A stretch of DNA of 64,000 bases from Flectonema sp. DT1601 (Eukaryota; Euglenozoa; Diplonemea; Diplonemida; Diplonemidae): NCBI GenBank assembly GCA_964019425.1, contig OZ025864.1, positions 125,001 to 189,000 on the forward strand, given 5' to 3'. The notes beneath the pieces were generated by a model, which was given only the letters and a program-made list of their open reading frames with translations, was not told the DNA's origin and ran no database searches. The translations under genes were made by a program, and so were the position numbers. This document shows, piece after piece, positions 1 to 9,639 of the stretch (the first letter of the stretch is position 1; the number at the start of each line of letters is the position of its first letter).

Positions 1-2
1 AA

Positions 3-83
3 TGCCAAATGACTACGTCAGCCGAAGCCCAACCTTTTATGCGTCTCACAGAAGAATTAGTGACTCTGAACAAGTCACTTTAG
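3..83 (+). CDS. C-terminal end of an unidentified plus-strand gene (partial)
   Basis: An open frame enters from the left edge and stops with TAG at 81-83. It encodes about 26 residues of ordinary composition containing TEELVTLNKSL just before the stop. Beyond the stop the sequence becomes A/T homopolymer, as expected for a 3' flank. If real, this gene converges on the glycine decarboxylase gene, with only about 130 bp between the stops. The fragment is too short to identify, and a chance open frame of this length is possible. Confidence 0.3.
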   Translation, partial: CQMTTSAEAQPFMRLTEELVTLNKSL

Positions 84-217
84 ATTGAAACGAGACGTAA
101 GAAAGATTACACCAAGGGATCTTATTTATTTAGTTAAGCATTGTTGTTGTTGTTTTTTTCTTTTTTTTTTTTTTTTTTTTTTTTGTTGTTCTCTTGTTGT
201 TATAATTAAAGCCTCAC

Positions 218-375
218 TCAGACGTACGACTCAATAGGTGGGCAGCTGCACATAAAGTTACGGTCACCAAATGCACTGTTGATTCTACCACATGAAGGCC
301 ACGACTGTTGATATATTTTTTTTTTTTTTTTTTTTTAAAATAAAGTTACTAGTCGAGAAAAGACTCATAAATGTC

Positions 376-409
<34 letters not shown>

Positions 410-3266
410 AAATACAAACCTTGTTAGAATACAAGTCAGGAGCAGGGAATACTGCCTGCTTCTGGGAGTATGGTTGTTGCCAGTCTAAAAGTGATTCTAT
501 TGTGTGAGGAGCATTCTTAAGAAGGTTATCAGTTGGGCTCATTTCACCAGATTCAATCTGTCTGATCTCTTCACGAATGGAAAGCATCGCATTAACGAAA
601 CGATCTAATTCATACTTTGACTCACTCTCAGTTGGTTCAATCATCAACGTACCTGCTACTGGAAACGACATTGTAGGAGCGTGGAAGTTGTAATCCATTA
701 AACGCTTTGCAACGTCTTCTACTTCGACACCAGCAATCTTCTTAAATGGACGAAGGTCAATAATAAACTCATGACCACATCTACCTCCCTCACCCATGTA
801 CAACACTGGGAATGCCTGAGATAATTTAGACATCATGTAGTTAGCGTTCAATACAGCTATTTCTGAGCACTTCTTCAAACCAGAGTATCCCAACAAGTTG
901 ATGTATGAGTAAGAGATTGGGAGAACTGATGAAGAACCATACGGGGCCTGTGAAACTTGTCCAAAAGCCTTGTCACCTCCACATGGGATTCCAGGGGAAG
1001 CAGTTCCAGGCATGAAAGGAACCAAATGTTTCTTCATACAAATTGGACCCATTCCTGGTCCTCCACCTCCGTGAGGAATAGCAAAGGTTTTGTGAAGATT
1101 GAGATGGAGAACATCACCACCGTAGTCACCAGGGAAGGCGTTACCCATTTGAGCGTTCATGTTGGCTCCATCAACATACACCTGAGCACCAGCATCGTGA
1201 ACCATCTCGTTAATTTCCTTAATATTCTCATCAAACACTCCAAAAGTAGACGGGTAAGTCACCATAAAGGCAGCAACTCTACCGGCATACTTCTCGGTAA
1301 GAACCTGCTTTAAGTCTTCCATGTCAATAGCTCCAGATGGTAGACACTTCACTACAGCAATCTTTAGTCCGCACATAGCAGCTGATGCTGGGTTAGTACC
1401 GTGAGCTGATGACGGAATAACACAGATATCACGTTCTAAATCTCCCTTTGATTCGTGGTAGGCTTTAATAATTCTAAGTCCTGCGTACTCTCCTTGGGAT
1501 CCACTGTTAGGTTGAATGCAAGTTGCGTCCATTCCAGTTATGATTGCCAGTTGTTCTTCTAAGTGACGAATCATTTCAATGTATCCGGTAACCTGATCAA
1601 CAGGAGCAAATGGATGGATTGAGTTGATCTCAGGCCACGTGACTGGGAGCATCTCAACAGCAGCGTTAAGCTTCATAGTGCATGAACCTAATGGAATCAT
1701 AGCAGTGTTTAATCCTAAATCCTTCTTCTGAAGTTTGTAAATGTACCTCATGAGTTCAGTCTCAGAGTGGTAGCTGTTGAAGATAGGATGAGCTAAGAAC
1801 TCAGAAGATCTATTAAGAGGTTCAGGGATCACATTCTTTTCTTCAGCTGCAGCGATGATGCTTGCGACGTCAATTGAAGTGTTGCCTGCTGCTGCAACCA
1901 TTGCCCTGATGTGAACTTCATCAGTGCACTCGTCAACTGAAATTCCAACAGTCGAGTCATCAATATGACGAATGTTAACTCCTCCTTCAGCACACTTCTT
2001 TAGGAACTCAACTGAAGAACAAACTGCTGTGGTGTTTACTCTGATGGTGTCAAAGTAGTTTTCGGTTTCCACCTTCATACCGGCCTGTTCGAGTCCGAGT
2101 GCGAGAATCTTTGTTTTTGTGTGGATTTGTTGAGCGATAGACTTTAATCCCTTTGGACCATGCCAAACTCCATACATCGCAGCAACGTTGGCAAGAAGAG
2201 CCTGAGCAGTGCAGATGTTGCTGGTTGCCTTCTCTCTCTTGATGTGCTGTTCACGGGTTTGCAGAGCCATTCTGAAGACAGTTTTGTCATTCTTATCTTT
2301 CGACACACCGATGATTCTCCCTGGAGTAACTCTAGCGTATTCAGTACGAGTCGCAAAGTATGCAGCGTGAGGTCCACCGTATCCGAGTGGGACACCCAAT
2401 CTCTGTGTAGTACCACAGGCAATATCTGCTCCCAATTCACCTGGTGGAGTCAACAAAGCAAGAGAAAGAATATCAGCAGCGCAGCATGACAAAACTCCAT
2501 TCTCTTTGGCGGTTGCGAACAACTTAGAGTAGTCATTCACATTTCCGTAAGTGTCTGGGTACTGAACCAGAATGATACCCAAGTCAGGGTTGGAAAAGTC
2601 ACACTCATCAGCTTTTCCAACAATTGGAGTCATTCCAAATCCTTCCGTTCTGGTCTTAGCACATGCTATCGAAGCAGGGTGAAGGTTTTCATCGATGAAG
2701 ACTGTGCGTCTCTTTCCCTTAAAGTGAGCAAGGGACATTCCAACAGCCTCACCACAAGCAGTTGCTTCATCTAAAAGAGAAGCATTAGCAAGAGGTAGGC
2801 CAGTCATATCTGTAACAAGTTGCTGGTAGTTCATAAGAGATTCGAGTCTTCCCTGAGACACTTCTGCCTGGTAAGGTGTGTATGGAGTGTACCATCCTGG
2901 TGATTCGATAACATTACGTAATACGACGTTTGGAGTCTTAGTCTCGTAGTATCCCATTCCAATACATTGTTTCATGAGTTTGTTCTGTCCCATCATTTTC
3001 TTAAAGTGCTCCAACCACTCCTTCTCTCCGAAGGTTTTTTCATCTTTTGGGAGTCCCTCCGGTTGACGGATCGACTTCGGCACAACTTCCGACATGAATT
3101 GCTCTAAAGTGTCAGCTTTCACTTCCTTCAACATTTCATTCATATCCTCATCGTTGATTCCAATGTGTCTCGGTCCTAAAGTATCCAAGTGTTGGAATGG
3201 AGTACTGCTCGCCATCCTCGCCTGTACCATTGCCAAAAGGCGGCTTTTCGCTCTCATTGATAACAT
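218..3266 (-). CDS. GLDC: Glycine dehydrogenase (decarboxylating), P-protein of the glycine cleavage system; two exons
   Basis: PLP-dependent P-protein of the glycine cleavage system. It decarboxylates glycine and passes the aminomethyl group to lipoyl H-protein, normally in mitochondria. Exon 1 is 3266..420 (949 codons from the first ATG). It contains both GcvP halves, and the PLP lysine lies in HLNLHKTF at about residue 726, followed by the glycine-rich loop GGGGPGMGP. The first ~20 residues are Arg/Lys/Ala-rich, like a mitochondrial presequence. Reading straight on gives only VCI-stop, which is not the family's C-terminus. AAG is followed by a donor GTTTGT at 419, and an acceptor ending CAACAG at 305 opens a 28-residue exon (304..218). 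That exon reads [17 protein letters not shown] and then [10 protein letters not shown], matching the conserved W-P-x-x-x-R-(I/V)-(D/N)-x-x-(F/Y)-G-D-R-N-x-x-C end of P-proteins. The intron is 115 bp and full of A/T runs. Total is 977 residues, normal for the family. Confidence 0.97.
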
Positions 3267-3637
3267 TTTTTTTTTTTTTTGATGAATCTACCCCTTTCAA
3301 ATAATATAATACTTATTGAGGACTCTATAGTTTATCACCGACGACAGTGACCATCCAATGGATGACATTCCCTTAAGGTTCATCATCTCAATAAAGGTTT
3401 GTGTATTCTGTTTAAAAAATAAAAGTATTTCTTAAAGCCTCAACAAGTACAGCGTAGCCTAAGGGAAAATGTCCACCCCCACTAGACGTGGCCATCATGA
3501 GGCTTGCAACTTGTATCGAAGTTGTTTTGACTTCCGTAATTTCTTTTTTTTAAATTCCCCCTCCCCTCTCTCAGGCTAAGGAACATTCAGCTTCCACAAT
3601 ATTTTTGATTTCGCGAACACAGTGACGCCAGCTGTAG
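3267..3637. other. Intergenic region between GLDC and WRAP53
   Basis: 371 bp between the GLDC start codon and the WRAP53 stop codon. A run of about 15 T (A on the coding strand) directly precedes the GLDC ATG, so its 5' leader ends in poly(A). No ORF, tRNA or convincing core-promoter element was seen. It presumably holds the GLDC promoter and the WRAP53 3' end. Confidence 0.6.
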
Positions 3638-5492
3638 CTAATCCTGTTTAGGAAGGTTGGAGTCTAACGATGTTACTAGACTACCAGCAGGGACAGAAGT
3701 GTTGTCTTCCATAACGCTGTCAGAATTATCGACAAGTGAAGTATCAACCGCAGGTGTTAGTACTTCTGTAGTAGGAGTATTCACATCAGGGACAGGTGAT
3801 TCGCTCGCCTGTTCCGACTGGTCGATATTTGGACGTTTTACGGCAGTTTCTGTTTCCTCAACATCCTTCTTATCGTCGTTCCCCACTACTGTCGGTTCCA
3901 ATGCCACCAGTTCGCCGGACCAGATCTCCAGAGTTGATGGAACAGCTCCGTCCTGTTTTATTATTTTTTTTTTTTTTTTGTTTCTTTGACTTTACCCCGA
4001 GTACACAAAGAGAGAAGAAATAGAACCAAATACATACTCCACCGAAAATGCTGTCACCACAAACTGAGAGTTGAATATTTATTGGTTGGTCTGGTACATC
4101 AGTTGAAGGCAGTGATGGAGGAACCAATTCGGTTACTGTGTTTGTATTGTCAACAGGGAGTTGTTTCTCTTGCGATTGAGAAGAAGTGGTAGAGCTGCTA
4201 TCGCTATCAGAACTTGTTTCTGACCCACTAGATACCGAATATAAACCATCATCCTGGTCACACAATGTTGATAATTGAAACCTTCTCTCACCTGTCGTCA
4301 AAGATATTATTGGTAAAGAAGGATGTGTTGAAACTCCATTCACAGCACAATTAGCAACCTGAACAGTCTTTACAAGCTCTGATGTTGAGCAATCGAATAC
4401 CTTAATAGCTCCACTATGACAACCTGAGTAGAGGTAACGACCAGAAATATCGAAGTCAAATCCGATTCTTTGATTTGTAGGAACCTTTCTTGTCATCGGT
4501 TGATCGCGTTGAAGTGTTGTTAGAGGGGTATGCTTACCGTCCCAGTCGGTGCCTGAAAGCCTCCTCAGATCCCAAATTTTGATGTCTCCGTCCTTTCTAG
4601 CAGCAGTATAAATGTACGTTCCACACTTTGAAAATTTTAATCCCGTGATTCCAGCTCCTGAGTGAGCTGTGCCTGTGATAGTTCCAATACCCTTACCAGG
4701 TGTACGAATATCAAAGACACCTAAACTAGAACTAAATGTACCCAGTCCAAATACAGATTTATGAGTAGGTGAAGTATCAATACAGGATATTATCCCTGCT
4801 AATCCTGATTTTCTATTCTTTATTTTAATTGTTGTGGATCGGATGTCTGAAGATTCTCCGGCTTCAGATGAGTCAAATATTCTAATCTGTGACTTGTAAC
4901 CAGCTATTAGGTAATCAGATCCAAGTTTTGTAAACTGAAGACTGTAAGCTGTAACTGGACCAACGTCATCATAGGCGTTGTAAGTCGCTCTCAGTTTTCC
5001 AGAATTCGCATCCCATAAATGAATCGGATGGTCCCTACTTGAAGAGACAAAACAACAGGTATTTTGATCGCTCATTTTTGGATACCACGACATGTCATAA
5101 ATGCATTCACCTTCACTCATTGAGAGTGATGGTTGAAGGTCTTGCCAATTAGTTGTAGATATGCTATCCTGGTTAGGCAGATTAAATAGTCTTATAACGT
5201 TATCTTCACAGTTTGTAAGGAGTACTGAACCATCAGGTGCCCATTCAGATGATTTCATAAAGCAACCATGTTTTAATTTTGGTATCTTCGCACAACTATA
5301 ACTAGACTTGAAGCTCATGCTGTCTACATTCAAAGATTCATTTTTCAATATTGGTTTCGCAACTTCGAATACCTCCAAACGTTCCTCTTCTTCCCGTTGA
5401 TGAACTTTTCTTTTCTTTTTTTTCCATTCATTTTTCTTATAGCCACCTCCCCCACCGCCGAGTTGTTCAAGTAATTGAGCCTCTAGACTCAT
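3638..5492 (-). CDS. WRAP53: WRAP53/TCAB1-like WD40 protein (telomerase Cajal body protein 1); two exons
   Basis: WD40 propeller protein that in animals binds the CAB box of scaRNAs and telomerase RNA and brings them to Cajal bodies. The ATG at 5492 is preferred because the longer frame begins at TTG. Exon 1 is 5492..4038 and exon 2 is 3952..3638, with an 85-bp intron (donor GTATGT, acceptor AAAACAG, phase 0). Splicing joins CGDSIFGG to DGAVPSTLEIW, completing a WD-type blade; total is 589 residues. Family hallmarks in order: SSEWAPDGSVLLTN, IYDMSWYP, SSSRDHPIHLWDA with the RATYNAYD turn, SGLAGIISCID, TAARKDGDIKIWDLR, TNQRIGFDFDISGRYL, and NGVSTHPSLPIISL. The N-terminus has a six-glycine run and a Lys-rich stretch (about residues 18-32). 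A Ser-rich linker precedes the last blade, and the C-terminus is acidic and low-complexity. Confidence 0.93.
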
Positions 5493-6064
5493 ATTCAAGT
5501 AGAACCTTTTTAGGGGGGTAACTTGATACTAATATTAAATGGAAAGCAACTTGAAACTGGCAAAAACGAGAATAGAGTTCGGCCAAACCTGGTTGCAATA
5601 TAAGAAATCAACAGTTGTAGGGGGGACTTTGGATAAATAAATCGGTTAACACGATCAACTAATTGTTTGTTTGTTTTTTTCTCTACAATAAAACTTCTTT
5701 CGCAAGTAGTTTGTTACCAACCAGGTAGGCTTATACTCCGAAGCATTCAATATAATAATAATTTTCCTGAGTTGAAATATCTTTTATGTGATTGATGAAT
5801 AAAGCCAATAATTAAAACATAGAAAAGTAATAACAGAGAGGAAGGACAACTAATTAGTAAGGCAAAACGAAGCATGAGGAGGAGCTGTTTTTTTATTAGT
5901 TTTTCATGGCGTGTTAAACTGTTTTTTGTTTTTGTTTTTTTGTTTTTTTTTACCAATGAAACTAATTGAGCGAAACAGTTTTTTTTATTTTTTTTTTTTT
6001 GCTATTTTTTAAAAGGCTCCTCCAAGAAAACAAATCTTCTCATCTCGCCCCACCCGGTGGATAC

Positions 6065-6095
<31 letters not shown>

Positions 6096-6183
6096 CTTTT
6101 CACCAATTAAGAACACCCCACCACAACTTTATTTGCAAGAGGTACCGGAGGATAGTAGGAAACGGGATAATATATAACAAGAA
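5493..6183. other. Intergenic region between WRAP53 and CHMP1
   Basis: 691 bp of A/T-rich sequence with several T runs (5980-6000, 6065-6089) and no credible ORF. An 18-bp stretch at 5512-5530 (GGGGGGTAACTTGATACT) matches 17 of 18 bases at the left edge of the 902-bp repeat at 18142. It lies just upstream of the WRAP53 start. No RNA gene was recognised. Confidence 0.5.
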
Positions 6184-6837
6184 TCACTCTTTAACCTTAA
6201 GTTGCGCAAGACGCGCACTCAGAGCGTCAGCCTGATTGGTCAGTGGATCAACCTGTAATTTGTTATTTATGTTAAAAGTAAAAATACAATAAGAAAACAA
6301 GGCATGACAAACCTTTCCAAGTCCTGGGAGTTGAGCAGAGAATTCGAGGTTGTTTTCATCCGCAATTGCGGTGAGGAGTGAGTTTACTTCGCCTTCAGGA
6401 GTGGTAAGAGCTGTCGATTGTCCGATGGCATTTTCCGTGTAGTCGGCTATGACGTCCATGTTTTCGAATTGTTGTTCGAATTTGTCCATTACCTTTGCTA
6501 TCTCGTCGTATTTCATGCTTTCAAGAGCCTTGTCCATTCCCTTTACAACCATACCCATAGTCCTCGTAACGTTTCTCATCTTCACAGCGTTATCAACACG
6601 AGAAGCAACTGCATCAATCCTCGACGATAGTCTCAAAAAGTTCAGCGCCTCATTCTTCTTACGGATTGCGTTCTGTGCATATATCCTAGCTCCATCCATG
6701 TTTGACTTTTCCATCGCTTTCTTTGCCTTTGTTTTTTCTGACTTTTCTTCCTTTTCACATTTCTTGCTAGTTTTCAACATTTGCTTTGCTGCAAACTTCA
6801 GATTAAACTGAAGCTTCATCATGCTATCAAGAGACAT
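6184..6837 (-). CDS. CHMP1: Charged multivesicular body protein 1 (ESCRT-III subunit, CHMP1/Did2); two exons
   Basis: ESCRT-III subunit that works at endosomal and other membranes and recruits MIT-domain partners such as Vps4. Exon 1 is 6837..6313 (175 codons from ATG) and exon 2 is 6252..6184. The 60-bp intron has donor GTTTGT after AAG and acceptor AATTACAG. The spliced protein is 197 residues, the usual CHMP1 size. The N-terminus has the Snf7-type basic helical region with alternating KK/KEE blocks, then GARIYAQNAIRKKNEALNFL, SRIDAVASRVDNAVKMRNVT and MGMVVKGMDKAL. The C-terminus holds a typical MIT-interacting motif, LSARLAQLK, supplied entirely by exon 2. Without splicing the frame reads through the intron, inserting 20 residues ahead of the motif. 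Its start codon is 181 bp from the 3' end of the next gene's main ORF. Confidence 0.95.
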   Translation of the reverse strand: MSLDSMMKLQFNLKFAAKQMLKTSKKCEKEEKSEKTKAKKAMEKSNMDGARIYAQNAIRKKNEALNFLRLSSRIDAVASRVDNAVKMRNVTRTMGMVVKGMDKALESMKYDEIAKVMDKFEQQFENMDVIADYTENAIGQSTALTTPEGEVNSLLTAIADENNLEFSAQLPGLGKVCHALFSYCIFTFNINNKLQVDPLTNQADALSARLAQLKVKE

Positions 6838-7018
6838 ATTTGCTGGTGTTAAGAATACTGAAGGAAGATGGAACCTTATATTAAAAAATCACAATTTAGA
6901 ATACTTACAAGAGTCGGCAATATCTATTTGCCTATACAAATGTCCCCAAGAAACGCTATCTTTCTTGGGAGTTCGTCACTATAATAATATAAGTGTCGAT
7001 ACGTAGTTGTTTTATGAT

Positions 7019-7948
7019 TCACCTTGAGCTCCGACTAGCTGAATAACTGTTACTCTGACTCGTGGCTTTATGTACAGGAGATGGAACATGATGATCACCC
7101 ATTGGATCAGGTAGCGTTGGATATTTATATTTACTCCCAGCAGACACAGCATCTAGTAGACTATGAGCTGATAACATATCAGAAACTAAGTGTTTGACTG
7201 AGTCAGCACAGTGACTGGGAACTTGAAGGACGCGAGAGGTGTGGTTACTCGTTGGAATCTCAATTTGCACTGTTCGTGGCTGAGTATTTCTGACATGGAA
7301 AGGCTGATCATTCACAGGTCTTATGCTGGAAGCATCTGTTCTTGAAGGGGATAACGATAATGCTGGCTGAGATGGGCGAGCAGTAGTTAATTTAGTTGGT
7401 CCGCCGCCAGTCTTGTGTTCCGAAGTGCTGATTCTCAGAGGAGATTCAACCGACCTCTCTGAAGACCGACTTTCCGTACTGCGATTTACAGGAATGCGAT
7501 AAGCTGGCAACGGTACAGTCAGAGGTAGAATCTCAACTTTCTTCTTGGATGCACTCGGAAATTCTTGATCGCGAAGTGAACCCTTCTTATCAATCGCAAT
7601 AGAAGTATCGTGATCGACCCCAACCTGCTGAACAGCTCCACAGAATTCTTCAAGATGCATATCTGACAGGAATTTTATTTGAAAGCATCCTTCGACAGTC
7701 TGTACTCTAATTAGTTCCTCAGTCTCGTTAACATCTAATTTAGTGATGTCCATTATTTTAGTGCAGTATTTTATATTTCCATTCGTCTTCGCTAACAGCA
7801 ACTGCCCACCCGTGACGACAGCTACTAAACTCTTTCCCTTTCCACCATTTCGGATAATATGAACTCTTCTGAAATATTGAACAGGTACATTACGCATCCC
7901 GGAAAAGCCACCATCTAAATCAGATTCGGGAATATGTGCGGTAGGCAT
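7019..7948 (-). CDS. PH-like-domain protein of unknown function
   Basis: Not recognised as a named gene. I start it at the ATG at 7948 (309 residues) because the open frame upstream looks like intron. CCAG|GTAACT at 8055/8054 is a good donor, TTACTAAC a good branch point, and TTTAG ending at 7959 an acceptor, giving a 96-bp intron in the 5' UTR. Residues about 20-108 (from PVQYFRRVHIIRNGGKGKSL to MHLEEFCGAVQQVG) have the beta-strand pattern and closing helix of a PH-like fold. My impression is that they resemble PH-like domains found in many protists. The rest is Ser/Pro/Thr-rich and probably disordered. A donor-like CAAG|GTGAAT just before the stop and an acceptor at 6979 could add a 55-bp last exon (6978..6924, SDELPRKIAFLGDICIGK), but that 44-bp intron would be shorter than the others here. 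Membrane or cytoskeletal binding is only a family-level guess. Confidence 0.7.
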   Translation of the reverse strand: MPTAHIPESDLDGGFSGMRNVPVQYFRRVHIIRNGGKGKSLVAVVTGGQLLLAKTNGNIKYCTKIMDITKLDVNETEELIRVQTVEGCFQIKFLSDMHLEEFCGAVQQVGVDHDTSIAIDKKGSLRDQEFPSASKKKVEILPLTVPLPAYRIPVNRSTESRSSERSVESPLRISTSEHKTGGGPTKLTTARPSQPALSLSPSRTDASSIRPVNDQPFHVRNTQPRTVQIEIPTSNHTSRVLQVPSHCADSVKHLVSDMLSAHSLLDAVSAGSKYKYPTLPDPMGDHHVPSPVHKATSQSNSYSASRSSR

Positions 7949-8487
7949 TTGTGTGAAGCTAAAGTGAATTACTCGATCATACGGAACGTTTGTTAGTAAA
8001 AAGGAATAAAGAAACATGATCCAATCTTCTATTTTCACTCATCGATTCAGTTACCTGGAAAAATGCTGAAAATGATCACAGCCTAATAAAACTGATAACA
8101 AAACATTTCATTTGTTTTTTGGGGATAAAATGATACCTTCTTCTTCAACACGTACGCTTTGCAAACATGAACAAGCAGTCACAGTGGCTTGAGAGATGGC
8201 TTTTATTTCCGCATATGGTCTTGTATAAAATACCTCGAGGGTTTTGTTCTCTCAGGCTCGTTGCCAAATTCTTGTCCTTTCTTTTTTTTTCTCTTCTTTT
8301 AAAAACAGGTGCGACTACTTTTTGAAAATTCATAATTGCTTGTTCATGAGGCTCTACACCGGTAACTACAAGAAAGCCATGGCGATAACTTTTCTAGTCT
8401 ACACTCCAATCTGAGTTTGCAAGGCTCAGCTATGGTCCATCATTGATTACTTCCCCTCACCACTCTGCTGCATGATGGGTGAGATGA

Positions 8488-8688
8488 ACATCACCAAACT
8501 ACAGTTCACGGATTCAGGAGGATGGGACAACAACAACAATCAATGCGATAGCCACACAGGACTATGGCGACTTAAAGAAACCATCGAAACTCATCAACTT
8601 ATTTGCCTCTGTTATGACAGAAAAAACAGAAGGTAGAAAAATTAACAGGGCCGTTGGCCAAAAGTTACCACCAGTTGTCAATGTTTAA
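8488..8688 (+). pseudogene. Short coding-like stretch, plus strand, unrecognised
   Basis: A 66-codon open frame between a TGA at 8485 and TAA at 8686, with no early ATG. It has protein-like composition, including DLKKPSKLINLFASVMTEKT and GRKINRAVGQKLPPVVNV. It may be a terminal exon, a gene remnant or chance. I could not connect it to another exon or a family. Confidence 0.25.
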
Positions 8689-8882
8689 GAATCAAAAGCA
8701 TTTGGTGTTCCAGCTGTTGATCGAAGCTCCCACTCGATGTAAGTATTATCTTTTATCAGATTATCATAAACAAATCCATTATTGTAGAGGCTGGTCGTCG
8801 CTCTTATGTTTCCCAAAATAAATGTACCGTTGAAGATACTTCGATTGTGAAAGTACAAATTTGGTGACATCTTTAATATCAC
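8689..8882 (-). pseudogene. Short coding-like stretch, minus strand, unrecognised
   Basis: About 62 codons on the minus strand, with segments such as SPNLYFHNRSIFNGTFILG and NLIKDNTYIEWELRSTAG, ending in a stop at about 8685. It abuts the diverged copy of the 1286-bp repeat at about 8880 and may be a gene tail cut by that repeat. On the opposite strand a 49-bp GTAAGT...TAG segment (about 8740-8790) could be an intron, so the strand is uncertain. No family was recognised. Confidence 0.25.
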
Positions 8883-9639
8883 GAACAGGACGAAGACTTC
8901 TAAAATCTAAGATGAACCAATTGAGTTGAAACAAACAAATAACAGAGACGCAACACATACCGGAACATCATCGCAAGCAATGCTTCGGTAATTTGCTTTC
9001 CATGGCTGTACAGCACCTGAATAAATAATATAAAGTAATACGCACAACTGGCAGAACAGATACTAAGGACATTCATGTGACCCTATCCTACTCTTAGATA
9101 GGTTCACCGCGCTGGGGTAGTGCCAGGTCCTGACGGGACACCGGCACCAACACCTTTTGAATTGAAGAGTGGAAGTGAGTGGCTGTGAACTGCAGAAGAA
9201 GTTCGATAATAACGATAAAACTAATAACAGTACCACTCACGCCGAATATATAATATGCACGAAGTAAGAGAAGTGGAATAAAATACACACAAAGTTAATT
9301 TCGGTAGTTTATGTTTTCTTTATCATCGGCGCTGCTTTAGGACATGGTAGCAAATTACCTAAATGGAATTTCAAACCTCCGTCGACCTTCGTTCTTCCGG
9401 CAGCAAAGGGAAACAAGAAAGAACAGGCAAAGGGACAAACCTGTTTTCAAGAAGTTAGTTGGTGTTGTGCTGTTGTTTAGAACAAAAACATAAACGCCAG
9501 GAAGTTCAACAACGAAGACATCGACATCGATCGCTGCTCTGCAGATGTTCGGCGGGTGTTTGTCTACACTGTGTTAATAGTTTGTTTTTATCCCAAGGTT
9601 TAACCTTGGGAAGAGAAGTAAAAATTCAAGTAAAATCAA
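8880..9639. repeat. Diverged single copy of part of the 1286-bp macrosatellite unit, with a 382-bp extra segment
   Basis: 8880-8993 and 9376-9625 match the 1286-bp unit (for example 16455-16560 and 16560-16800) with scattered substitutions. Shared landmarks are CGAACAGGACGAAGACTTCT, CATCATCGCAAGCAATGC and CTCCGTCGACCTTCGTTC. Between the halves this copy carries 8994-9375, absent from every satellite unit, where TTCGG is joined directly to ACCTCC. The segment has no GT-AG ends on either strand, so it is an insertion here or a deletion in the founder of the array. The 31-bp minisatellite starts immediately to the right. Confidence 0.8.

Noticed and set aside
5512-5530. 17/18-base match between the WRAP53 upstream region and the start of the 902-bp repeat
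   Set aside because: No similarity extends beyond it, and in A/T-rich DNA with G-runs a single short match is close to what chance gives over this window.
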